Source: Spirosoma foliorum (GTDB lineage: Bacteria; Bacteroidota; Bacteroidia; Cytophagales; Spirosomataceae). Taken from it: a stretch of 64,000 bases of DNA. Below, piece by piece: positions 43,110 through 51,242 of the stretch. The notes beneath the pieces were generated by a model. That model saw only the letters and a program-made list of their open reading frames with translations, made no database searches and was not told where the DNA came from. Position 1 is the first letter of the stretch. Every line of letters starts with the position of its first letter. The DNA is taken from the NCBI RefSeq assembly GCF_014117325.1, contig NZ_CP059732.1, positions 2,170,001 to 2,234,000 on the forward strand, read 5' to 3'. Both the position numbers and the translations under genes were made by a program.

Positions 43110-45377
43110 CTATTTCTGAATTCTAATATCCATAGTATACCATCGGCGTCCTTCGGCCGTGGTGCCATTGCCCGTAATCCGAAACAGGCCAAGCTTGCCC
43201 TGACCCGTTATAAACGTATACAGAAACCGATTCTGAAGGTAGGTCGGCAAACACGTATTCTGATCGGTACCACTGCTCTCCAGTACCACTGATGAGAACG
43301 TATTGTCTTTGTCGAAATTAGAGCGAACCAACGCTTTTATATCACTGGACTGCTGAATGCTGTTCCATTGGCTTAACAGAAGGCCCGGATTATTGTTAGC
43401 GCCCACATAAAGCAACGTTCCCCGCTGAAGTGTCGGCCAGTTTTGACTGCTGATCACGTTCCAGATTGGGCCCGTGCCACACGACTGATCGCATGTTTTG
43501 ATTGTGGCAGGGGTGGTTAGATTGCTACCGCAGTACTGGCTTCCAACGGCGTCGATAGTCGCTGCGTGGGCTGCACCGTCACGCAGTTTATACACTTTAC
43601 CAGCATCGAAGTCGAGCAGATTTAGTTGGTCCAGATCAGTCTGTGTACTCGAAAGCTCCATACGTACGTTCAGGAACTGGTTAAAATCGCTGTTGGCCGC
43701 CAGGGGCAGGGCGGTTGGAACGCCGTCCGCTTTCTGGCCCCAGGCGGCCGATTCGGCAATTGTTGGTTCACCCGTTATGGCTACGTCGTAAATGCAGTCC
43801 TGCAAATAATTGGGATCAGAGATGCCAGCATTCTGGCAAATACCCTCGGCCCATTGTTTGCGCTCATCTGTCAGGGTCACGCTGGTGCGTGGGAAGTTGC
43901 GATTGGTATAGGAATCCGTCGTTTTCCCGGACTCGTAGACAAACAGCGACTGAGCTTGCTGAATCCGCCAGCTATCGGCGTACGAACCCGTTATATTGTC
44001 GGTAAAGCGGTTGACAGCCGCACCGGTACTGAGCATAAGATCATTGCCCGGCGTACCGTCGAAGTTACCCAACAGGCCGCTTACCTGCCCGGCCCGGGCC
44101 GCTTTAAGGGTTACCAGATAGTCGAGCAAATAATAACCGCCACGCCACTCAATCGTTACTTTTTCGTTCTGAGAGTTGGTCAGCGTCAGGTCGTTACCAT
44201 CTTTGGTGAGCGTGGTACCATTGCTGAGCGGTAAACTAGTGAAGGCGTCCGTTTTCAGCACCTTATTGACGTACAACCGGTTGGGGTTCACCAGTACGCA
44301 CACCACATCACTGCCCATCCGAACGGCCACGCCCGTATTGACCGTGGCCACACCCGTATTGTTGTAATCTTCCTGCCGAACCTGGATTTCCAGATCACCC
44401 GCCGTCGCTTTTAGGGCGGTAAATTCGCCGTAAGCCTGAAAATCATAATAGAGTTCGTCGAGTGTACGCAGGTGCGGGTCGCCGGTGCTGCGGGCGGGTA
44501 GGGGATCGTCGTTCGGCTTACAGTCACAGGCTGCCTCTGAGGCTGCGTTGGCCAGAATGCCCGACGCACAGCTTTGCACAAAATTGTAGGGATTGCCCGA
44601 AAATGCGTTCAGCTCACCTTCCAGACAGGACGCTCCATTATTGGCAATATCCTGAGCCGAGGGGCAACCGATAGCTGGCTGGCCGGAGGCAATATTGCCC
44701 AACACACCCAGTGCGCTTTTACAACTCTGATAGGTATTGTAAATACTCAGAATGGCAGCAGGAATGCCAATGCCGGTACCGAATTCGCTGATTCCCAACG
44801 CGCAGCCAGCTGCATTGACCGCAAAATACCCGGCTGCTGCTGCCTTGTACTGGCTCTGACTGCACTGACTAGCTACCCGCGCCATTCGCAGGTCCTGATC
44901 CAGTATCGTCTGCGCACCACTGGCCCAATCAAATACGTTCTGGTCTAGTTTGACCCCATCCATAGTACCCAACTTAGCCCGCGTGTCGGTCTGGTAACCC
45001 GTTATGGTCACCGTTCTGCTGGTCATGTTATAATTCGTAAAGCCGATCGTATAGCCCTTCGACAGACGCGCCCAGATGGGTAAGTAGCTGGAATTGAATT
45101 CGTATAAAATCCACTCTTTTGTGCTGGCATCCGTAACGAGCACGAACTGAACCTGCTTGAGGTAACCGTAACTGTTTTTGGTGCCGAATACCAGTATATC
45201 TTTGTTGATGTCGGGGCTATGGAAAACCTGTCCCAGCGGGCTGTCGGCTGAGCGAACGGCTACCTGTCTGATCTGGTCAAATGCGGCCGGCGCATTTGTG
45301 TTGGTCGCTACTGGGGTATCTTGATTGTGCTTACAGGAAATGAGGACGAGTAACAGGAAACAGATAAAGTACTTCAT
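43110..45377 (-). CDS. lipoprotein with VWD-type domain
   Basis: A 755-residue lipoprotein: signal MKYFICFLLLVLISC with lipidated Cys15. After about 130 residues of unknown beta fold comes a Cys-rich hydrophobic segment. From about residue 295 a von Willebrand factor D-like domain follows (STGDPHLRTLDELYYDFQAY, then VSGLLGNFDGTPGNDLM and CQNAGISDPNYLQDCIYDV). The C-terminal 170 residues include paired Cys (CDQSCGTGP) and NVISSQNWPTLQRGTLLYV. VWD domains mediate assembly or binding. Transcribed alone, convergent with the repeat-protein gene. Confidence 0.78.
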   Translation of the reverse strand: MKYFICFLLLVLISCKHNQDTPVATNTNAPAAFDQIRQVAVRSADSPLGQVFHSPDINKDILVFGTKNSYGYLKQVQFVLVTDASTKEWILYEFNSSYLPIWARLSKGYTIGFTNYNMTSRTVTITGYQTDTRAKLGTMDGVKLDQNVFDWASGAQTILDQDLRMARVASQCSQSQYKAAAAGYFAVNAAGCALGISEFGTGIGIPAAILSIYNTYQSCKSALGVLGNIASGQPAIGCPSAQDIANNGASCLEGELNAFSGNPYNFVQSCASGILANAASEAACDCKPNDDPLPARSTGDPHLRTLDELYYDFQAYGEFTALKATAGDLEIQVRQEDYNNTGVATVNTGVAVRMGSDVVCVLVNPNRLYVNKVLKTDAFTSLPLSNGTTLTKDGNDLTLTNSQNEKVTIEWRGGYYLLDYLVTLKAARAGQVSGLLGNFDGTPGNDLMLSTGAAVNRFTDNITGSYADSWRIQQAQSLFVYESGKTTDSYTNRNFPRTSVTLTDERKQWAEGICQNAGISDPNYLQDCIYDVAITGEPTIAESAAWGQKADGVPTALPLAANSDFNQFLNVRMELSSTQTDLDQLNLLDFDAGKVYKLRDGAAHAATIDAVGSQYCGSNLTTPATIKTCDQSCGTGPIWNVISSQNWPTLQRGTLLYVGANNNPGLLLSQWNSIQQSSDIKALVRSNFDKDNTFSSVVLESSGTDQNTCLPTYLQNRFLYTFITGQGKLGLFRITGNGTTAEGRRWYTMDIRIQK

Positions 45378-46089
45378 AAGTGAGGTATGAACTTATCGTT
45401 GAGCAAGTTTTGACATTCAGCTTGTTATATCATTTCGAATTAAAAAAGGGAAATAGCTTACTCCATACAAAATTGGTCATTCGATTTCCCACATTGAGGA
45501 CTGTTCTACGCTGATCAATTGGGGTAGGCGTAAAAAAATGATGGGCAAACCGGAGAGGGCTTGCTATACTCAAGTTCATTTCCATTGTGACTCTTGAATG
45601 TTTAACGGGTGCTTTCAAATGTCATTCATAGGCCATAGACTACCTATCATGAATTGAGTGAACGGCATTAAACTTACATTAAGACAATGGGTTGGTAATC
45701 AGAATAGTAGATTTAATTTGTTAGTGTATTTGTATTTATGGATTTGCTTTAAACGTGGGATAAGATGGCTTTCATAGATACGCTATCAACTGAGTTGAAA
45801 GGGGTTTTATAAAAGCGCTTTTGACAAGGCCTTTCAAGAGCTTACTTGACTATCGCCAATCACGCGATTTGAGGGTAGACCAACCTATCCTAGCTTATCA
45901 TCCAGAGCAAAGGACTATTATTCTACTAGAACGACCCCAACATAATTTAGAACGCAGATTTGCCCAGTGGTGCGATTGGCAATGGATACAGGTGTCGCCT
46001 AAAACGCTCTCTGAAGTGAGATGAAGAACTAATTGTTCTACTTATGTATATCGTTCTCTGCGAGAAACCTTTCGAGAAATACAACGAGT
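45378..46089. other. 712-base gap
   Basis: No supported gene. A TTG-initiated frame at 45821-46024 (67 codons) has plausible composition but no recognised family. Confidence 0.4.
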
Positions 46090-47646
46090 TTAGGACGATT
46101 TTCCAGTCAACTTTTTCGCCACAGGAGTTATCCAAAAAGCAGCTACGACGGCACTGAGCCAGGCTAAACCAGTACAGCCCCACATAATCTCCTGGAAACT
46201 ATATAAAAAGGCTTCTCGAATGGCCTGATGGATGGAAGATTGGTTGGCTAAAGTAACTTGAGCTGGAACAGGGGTGGCACCCAATTGATTAGACTTTTCT
46301 TGTAAAGTCTTTATAATCGCTGAAGACAAGTGTAATGGCTTTATTTGTTCACTCAGTTGATAGCGAAAGGTTGCCAGAACTATTGAACTGGCAACAGCTA
46401 GGGCTAACACGGCAGCAGTACGAGCAATAGCATTATTGATGCCGGAAGCTGCCCCCGCATTATGGGCTGGAACCGATCCCATCACCGTATTGGTCAGTGG
46501 GGCTACAGTCAAGGTCAAACCAATACCAACCGTTAATAAAGCCGGCAAAAAAGTAGCCCAGTATTGAGACGGCCCGCTGGTGAGCCCTATCCAGGATAGC
46601 CCTAAAAATCCCAAGCCAATAATCGCCGGACCGATAATTAACAACCGTCGAGGACCATATTGATCGGACAGATTCCCACTCCAGCGAGAAAGGAGTATGA
46701 GTGGTAGCGGAAGCGCTATGAAGGCCAAGCCTGCTAAAGAAGGGCTATATCCCTGGAGCTGCACTAAATTCAAGGACAGGAAAAAGGAGACAACACTCAG
46801 CGCACCATATAGAAATAAGGTGAGCAAGTTTGTTCCAGCAAAACTGGACACCTTAAATAACGACATGGGAACCAGGGGTTGCTGATGGTGTAACTCATAC
46901 GCAATGAATCCTGCCAGACTAATCAGGCCGCCTAGCAAGGTTCCATAAATGAACGGATGAGTAGGTCCCCAAGTTGACCACATCGTAAAACTGTACGTTA
47001 AACTGGCCAGACCTAAGGAAGACAGAACCACTCCGATCAAATCGACAGACCCAGTTGCGGCTTCATCCCGAGTCTCAGGTACTTTTTGGTAAATGATCCA
47101 CCAGGCAGCCAGACCAAGCGGTAGGTTAAGCAAAAAAACAGCTCGCCAAAGCCCTTCTCCAGCTAGTACACCCCCCAGAAGGGGACCAGCCAAACTAGTC
47201 AAAGCTCCTGTGGCAGACCAAGTTCCAATAGCCTTACCTCGCTGCTTATCGGCAAATACGGCTGTAATGATGGCTAGGCTGCCGGGGATCAGGAAGGCTC
47301 CCCCTAGTCCCTGACCAGTGCGCGCCACAATGAGCCACTCGATCGAAGGGGCTGCTGCACAGGCGGCTGAACAGCCAACAAACAGACCGATGCCAATAAG
47401 CATTATTTTCTTTCGACCAAAGTGATCTCCTAGCGCTCCCCCCATTAGAATGAGAGCGGCTAACAGTAAGGCATAAGCATTGACGACCCAAACTAGTTGA
47501 GTAGCATCAGCCTGGAGACTTCGTTGAATAGCCGGAAGAGCCACATTGAGGGCAGACGCATCAAGGGAAGCCATGCTGGAGGCCAGGATCATTACCAGCA
47601 GCACCCAGCTGTTATCTTGATTCGAACTGCTATCAGGAGTAACCAT
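46090..47646 (-). CDS. MFS drug exporter (DHA2/EmrB-QacA type)
   Basis: A 518-residue transporter with about 14 membrane spans. The start WVLLVMILASSMASLDASAL with NVALPAIQRSLQADATQ is the DHA2 motif D1. GGALGDHFGRKKIMLIGIGL is the loop 2-3 motif A, and GQGLGGAFLIPGSLAIITAV is motif C-like. These export lipophilic cations or antibiotics with protons. No adaptor or outer-membrane gene lies beside it, so it probably works alone. Transcribed alone; regulator not evident. Confidence 0.85.
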   Translation of the reverse strand: MVTPDSSSNQDNSWVLLVMILASSMASLDASALNVALPAIQRSLQADATQLVWVVNAYALLLAALILMGGALGDHFGRKKIMLIGIGLFVGCSAACAAAPSIEWLIVARTGQGLGGAFLIPGSLAIITAVFADKQRGKAIGTWSATGALTSLAGPLLGGVLAGEGLWRAVFLLNLPLGLAAWWIIYQKVPETRDEAATGSVDLIGVVLSSLGLASLTYSFTMWSTWGPTHPFIYGTLLGGLISLAGFIAYELHHQQPLVPMSLFKVSSFAGTNLLTLFLYGALSVVSFFLSLNLVQLQGYSPSLAGLAFIALPLPLILLSRWSGNLSDQYGPRRLLIIGPAIIGLGFLGLSWIGLTSGPSQYWATFLPALLTVGIGLTLTVAPLTNTVMGSVPAHNAGAASGINNAIARTAAVLALAVASSIVLATFRYQLSEQIKPLHLSSAIIKTLQEKSNQLGATPVPAQVTLANQSSIHQAIREAFLYSFQEIMWGCTGLAWLSAVVAAFWITPVAKKLTGKSS

Positions 47647-47882
47647 GTTAGTTAGGTTAATGGAATTGAGTGGGGCATTTTTCGTATTTTCTAGAAATAC
47701 TCCTCAATGAGACGATGGTTTCTGCGATCTGCCAATATACACTAATAGGCGCCGTTCTCAAACGTGGGCTATGCGACATCTAAAGTCAATCGATATTTGC
47801 CCGTTTAATCCTACTCCTGTCAGGTTTCCAACTTTTTCAAGTTACTTTGTCGGCTCGCTTCCTTTTGCTGCCACACCACTAC

Positions 47883-48200
47883 ATGGCTCGACTTACCTTG
47901 ATTTGCCTGCTCTGCGGTATAACCGTAACTCCTGCCTTCACCCAACGCAAAGTAGAGCAAGCCCAGCTGGATTCATTGCTGGCCGAATTGCCCCACGTCA
48001 AACCCGATACAGTTCGGGTCAAGCTGCTTTATCAACTAAGTTTTAGGTAGTCGATATTAACCTGATGAGGGGATCAACTATGCTAATCAGGCCTTGGTAC
48101 TTGGCCGGCAGTTGACCTGGAAAAAAGGCATGGCCTATATCCCCAGGCCCTGACCTATTATGAAAAAGCCCTGAAAGGTCATCCATGCCTTTCATTCATG
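47883..48200 (+). pseudogene. decayed TPR-type secreted/sensor protein, N-terminal part
   Basis: ATG at 47883 gives a signal peptide (MARLTLICLLCGITVTPAFT) and QAQLDSLLAELPHVKPDTVR, then a stop at 48048-48050. Beyond it, in shifting frames, YANQALVLGRQL, WKKGMAY and ALTYYEKALKGH follow the helix pattern of tetratricopeptide repeats seen in Bacteroidota sensor kinases. The rest is absent. Dead gene fragment. Confidence 0.6.
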
Positions 48201-48218
48201 AAGATGCACACCTGTTAT

Positions 48219-48635
48219 TTAAGCCAGGGACTTTTCGCGGGCGAGCTGTTGATACTTCTCAACGACCTCTTCTTGCCCAGCCTCAAGTTCTTTCAGCAAG
48301 CCAGGGTCGACGATGGTGGAGCAATGCTTGGTTCCCCACACAAGTAGCGTTATAATAATTGGGACGGTGTCTATGCCTTTTTCTGTCAGGCGGTAAGTGA
48401 ACTTCGATTTCTTATCGGAGGCCACAGCTTTGGTTAAGATGCCTTGCGATTCCAGAACCGCCAGGCGATCGGCCAGAATGTTGGTCGCCATTTTTTCTGC
48501 TGACTGCAAAAATTCCCCATAAGTAGACTTCCCCGCAAACACCATGTCCCGCAGAATCAGTAGGGTCCATTTGTCTCCCAGTACGTCTAGCGATGTGCTG
48601 ATGGGGCAAGTAGAACGTTGTTTTAGCTCTTTCAT
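48219..48635 (-). CDS. HxlR-family transcriptional regulator
   Basis: A 138-residue winged-helix regulator: CPISTSLDVLGDKWTLLILR with the family Cys, DMVFAGKSTYGEFLQSAEKM, then NILADRLAVLESQGILTKAV and the wing SDKKSKFTYRLTEKGID. The C-terminal helix is LLKELEAGQEEVVEKYQQLA. Divergent from the NmrA-like gene at 48739, with two matched inverted repeats and a promoter box between. The Cys may sense electrophiles or oxidants as in related regulators. Confidence 0.88.
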   Translation of the reverse strand: MKELKQRSTCPISTSLDVLGDKWTLLILRDMVFAGKSTYGEFLQSAEKMATNILADRLAVLESQGILTKAVASDKKSKFTYRLTEKGIDTVPIIITLLVWGTKHCSTIVDPGLLKELEAGQEEVVEKYQQLAREKSLA

Positions 48636-48655
48636 AAAAAACGAACTTATATTTT

Positions 48656-48707
48656 ACTTGCTTTTTGCAAGTATTTTAACTTACCTTTGTGCTTGCAAAA
48701 AGCAAGT
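48656..48707. promoter_or_regulatory. paired HxlR operators around a -7 box
   Basis: ACTTGCTTTTTGCAAGT (48656-48672) and its reverse complement ACTTGCAAAAAGCAAG-type copy (48692-48707) flank the -7 box TACCTTTG at 48682-48689. A TTG at 48658-48660 sits 24 bases upstream as a -33 element, inside the first repeat. Binding of a dimer to both would cover the promoter of the NmrA-like gene. Confidence 0.75.
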
Positions 48708-48738
48708 AAATGTACGCTGATTTTATTTCTTCCTTATT

Positions 48739-49602
48739 ATGATTCTAGTAACTGGAGCCACCGGTGGGTTAGGCCACCAAACCATTGACTTTTTACTTAC
48801 TACCACCCCGGCCACTCAAGTTGTTGCCCTAGTGCGCGACATCAGCAAAGCTACGGACCTCGTCAAGCGGGGCGTAGACGTCCGGCAAGCCGACTACGTT
48901 GACTATCCCGCACTGGTGCAAGCTTTTCGGGGCATCGATAAGGTGCTGCTGGTTTCCGCCGTGGCCTTTACCGACCGGGTGCACCAGCATCAAAACGTTA
49001 TAGACGCTGCAAAGGTAGCCGGGGTAAAGCACCTATTTTACACAAGCATCCAGCGTAGCACCAATTTTGTGCTGCAGGAGGTCACCGAAAGCGACCTGGC
49101 CACGGAAGCCTACCTCAAAGCGTCCGGCCTAACCTACACCATTCTCAAAAACGGCTACTACTTTGAAGGTCTAAGCTACCTGATTGGGAGCGAGGTGCCA
49201 GAGACGGAGATTCTTTTCCCGGCGGGAAAGGGCAAGATAGCATTCGTTAAGCGAACCGAATTAGCTGCCGCCACGGCCGCCCTACTGACCAGCGAAGGGC
49301 ATGAGGGCCAGGAGTATACTCTGTCGGGGAGCGAATCCTATTCTTTTGATGATATTGCTCAGGAATTCTCCGCGTTAGCGGCCCGGCCCATCGCTTACAA
49401 AAGCATTGAGGTGGCATCTTACATTGCCCAGAAAGTTGCCGCGGGCTTCCCCGAAGTCGTCGCCAAGTTCCTTGCCCAGTGGGGTGCCGCCACCCAACAT
49501 GGCATGCTGGCCGAGACGCACAATACCGTCGAGCGTCTGCTAGGCCGCAAGCCAACTTCGCTGCGGGAATATCTGAAAGCGACTTATTTCTTGGGCACCT
49601 AA
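48739..49602 (+). CDS. NmrA/QorB-like NAD(P)H-binding oxidoreductase
   Basis: A 287-residue atypical SDR: Rossmann motif VTGATGGLGHQTIDFLL, VVALVRDISKATDL for cofactor selection, and VKHLFYTSIQRSTNFVL. The central part is SGLTYTILKNGYYFEGLSYL and the C-terminal lobe holds EYTLSGSESYSFDDIAQEFS. This group includes NADPH:quinone reductases of the QorB kind and regulatory NmrA-like proteins. Control by the divergent HxlR regulator fits a role in quinone or electrophile stress. Confidence 0.82.
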   Translation: MILVTGATGGLGHQTIDFLLTTTPATQVVALVRDISKATDLVKRGVDVRQADYVDYPALVQAFRGIDKVLLVSAVAFTDRVHQHQNVIDAAKVAGVKHLFYTSIQRSTNFVLQEVTESDLATEAYLKASGLTYTILKNGYYFEGLSYLIGSEVPETEILFPAGKGKIAFVKRTELAAATAALLTSEGHEGQEYTLSGSESYSFDDIAQEFSALAARPIAYKSIEVASYIAQKVAAGFPEVVAKFLAQWGAATQHGMLAETHNTVERLLGRKPTSLREYLKATYFLGT

Positions 49603-50043
49603 CTGCTTGTAGCAGCGGCTAATACCACATTCCTCAAATCACCCAGCCCGAAGTCGTCGCTATTTGCTGCTTTTTCGCAAGCGATTTCGCCTTACCTCAA
49701 TTCCCCTAACATGCCCTCATAACCATTGGATTTATCGGGTGTGGCTATTTGGCAAGGTTCCGGCTCGCTTACGGGCTATGTTGCCGAGATGGTGGTCCGG
49801 TCCCTTCACTGGGCCACCATCGGCCCGGCCCAATAAGGTCTGCCAAACTTGGCTGTATAGCAATGCAATAGCTCGGATCTTTGCTCACTTAAATAACGGC
49901 GTTTATAGTTGAATGCTTCTACGCATTAGAAGGCAGGAAATGAATGATGTGTCTCAGAGAGGAGCGATTTAGTGAGACGATATTACCTCAGCTAAACCAG
50001 CAAGCTGAAGCAAAATAATGCTGTCAAGGTTGTCTCGAACAAC
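49603..50043. other. 441-base gap
   Basis: No supported gene. Around 49722 a short reading TIGFIG-x-G resembles the start of an F420-dependent NADP reductase-like Rossmann fold, but it decays at once. Confidence 0.4.
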
Positions 50044-50583
50044 TTAGCGTTTATCGTAGTAATCACGAGGGCGACAACTTGCAAAGGCGGCCAGGTAATG
50101 ACCGGACGAACGCGCTCCAGCCATATAGACCCCATTCACAAACAGACGAACAGATGCCATTGGGTCAGCGCCATTCGGTTGAGCAGTCAGGTCGATAAAT
50201 AAATTTCCAGGAGCATGAATGACCTTCTTCCAGCCACCACGAACCCCTTTTTCTTCGTCTACACCACCCGAAGAATTCGTGAATCGGACACTACAATCCT
50301 GGCAATCTACCTCATAGCGTACTTCGTACTGCTGCTTATCTAACGCATCTGCTCCCAAGTCATATTGATACCGTATAAAGTACACCAGTAAACCCATACC
50401 TATCGCTAGCCCACTCAACAGTTTAGTTCGGTCGCTCGCCAATCCAATGATCGCACAAGCAGCTGCTACGATCAACAGCCTCAAAAGAAGTTCTATGGGT
50501 ATGGCCCAGCCAATAAGTGCCAATGCCAGAGCGAGCAGGCCAAATGCGTTTGATCGTTTCGGTTTCTGGATGGATTGGTTCAT
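50044..50583 (-). CDS. hypothetical membrane protein (179 aa)
   Basis: The first 75 residues contain three hydrophobic segments (FGLLALALALIGWAI, LLLRLLIVAAACAIIGLA, GLAIGMGLLVYFIRY). The rest is a soluble beta-rich domain with two Cys pairs (VDCQDCSVRF) and GNLFIDLTAQPNG, ending SCRPRDYYDKR. It may expose the C-terminal domain on the outside of the inner membrane. No family recognised. Confidence 0.6.
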   Translation of the reverse strand: MNQSIQKPKRSNAFGLLALALALIGWAIPIELLLRLLIVAAACAIIGLASDRTKLLSGLAIGMGLLVYFIRYQYDLGADALDKQQYEVRYEVDCQDCSVRFTNSSGGVDEEKGVRGGWKKVIHAPGNLFIDLTAQPNGADPMASVRLFVNGVYMAGARSSGHYLAAFASCRPRDYYDKR

Positions 50584-50700
50584 GACATATTTTCGTCGAA
50601 TGAAGTCAATAGGTATGCTTTACGTTGGCTATAGGTAGAAAATGGTTAGCTTTCCTGGTATCTTCGTCAAGCAACCTTCATCAGGCTGTCTCGAAATGGT

Positions 50701-50820
50701 ATGAACTACGTTTTGTATTGGTTAGTTGTGGTCCTGAAGCTAGTGGGATATGTGGCCATCCCTGTCGCTCTCGTATTTGGTATTCGAACGATCGTTAAGA
50801 ACTGGCGCAGGAGTCGCTAA
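50701..50820 (+). CDS. small single-span membrane protein (39 aa)
   Basis: ATG at 50701 opens 39 codons: MNYVLYWLVVVLKLVGYVAI, PVALVFGIRTIV and a basic tail KNWRRSR. This is one membrane helix followed by a positively charged end. Divergent from the membrane-protein gene at 50044-50583. No family recognised. Confidence 0.45.
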   Translation: MNYVLYWLVVVLKLVGYVAIPVALVFGIRTIVKNWRRSR

Positions 50821-51242
50821 AACTAATCGAGTTTAATGCCAAGATCGAGCATTTTACGAGACGTTTTTTTTAATATCTGTCCAACACCATCCGTCGCATA
50901 CGGTCGGCTAAGGGCTAGCAGGACTATACTTACTACCTATTTTTAAACAGTCAGTAGCTGACAATTTAACGGCCAAAGCGGGTGACTTAACTCATCCGAG
51001 ACTTTTGCAACAGCCTCTGTAGGGATACATTGATCCTTGATAAAATGCCAGTAGTAACCTGTTATGTCACTACTGGCATTTTATAGTTTGCCTCGTTTGC
51101 ATGGTCCTTCCAATTTAAAACATCGCATTAATTTAACGGGTTAGTAACTTAGTTTCTATTGGCCGTATTTCTTTTTTATAAAAAGCAGTAAAAGCCCTTT
51201 TCATCATGTTCTTTTTTAAGGAGCTAGTTAGCGTAATTATCG
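50821..51242. other. 422-base gap with a hairpin
   Basis: Only the hairpin at 51041-51083 is recognised; no gene. Confidence 0.45.
51041..51083. terminator. 15-bp perfect hairpin
   Basis: Arms 51041-51055 and 51069-51083 are perfectly complementary around 13 bases, with TTTTA at the end of the second arm and TAAAA at the start of the first. It can end transcripts in either direction. Confidence 0.6.

Noticed and set aside
45821..46024. TTG-initiated frame of 67 codons
   Set aside because: Composition is plausible, but there is no start context, family or neighbour support.
49722..49820. TIGFIGCG-like reading suggesting an F420-dependent NADP reductase remnant
   Set aside because: Only a few residues fit before the frame loses all similarity; too short to call.
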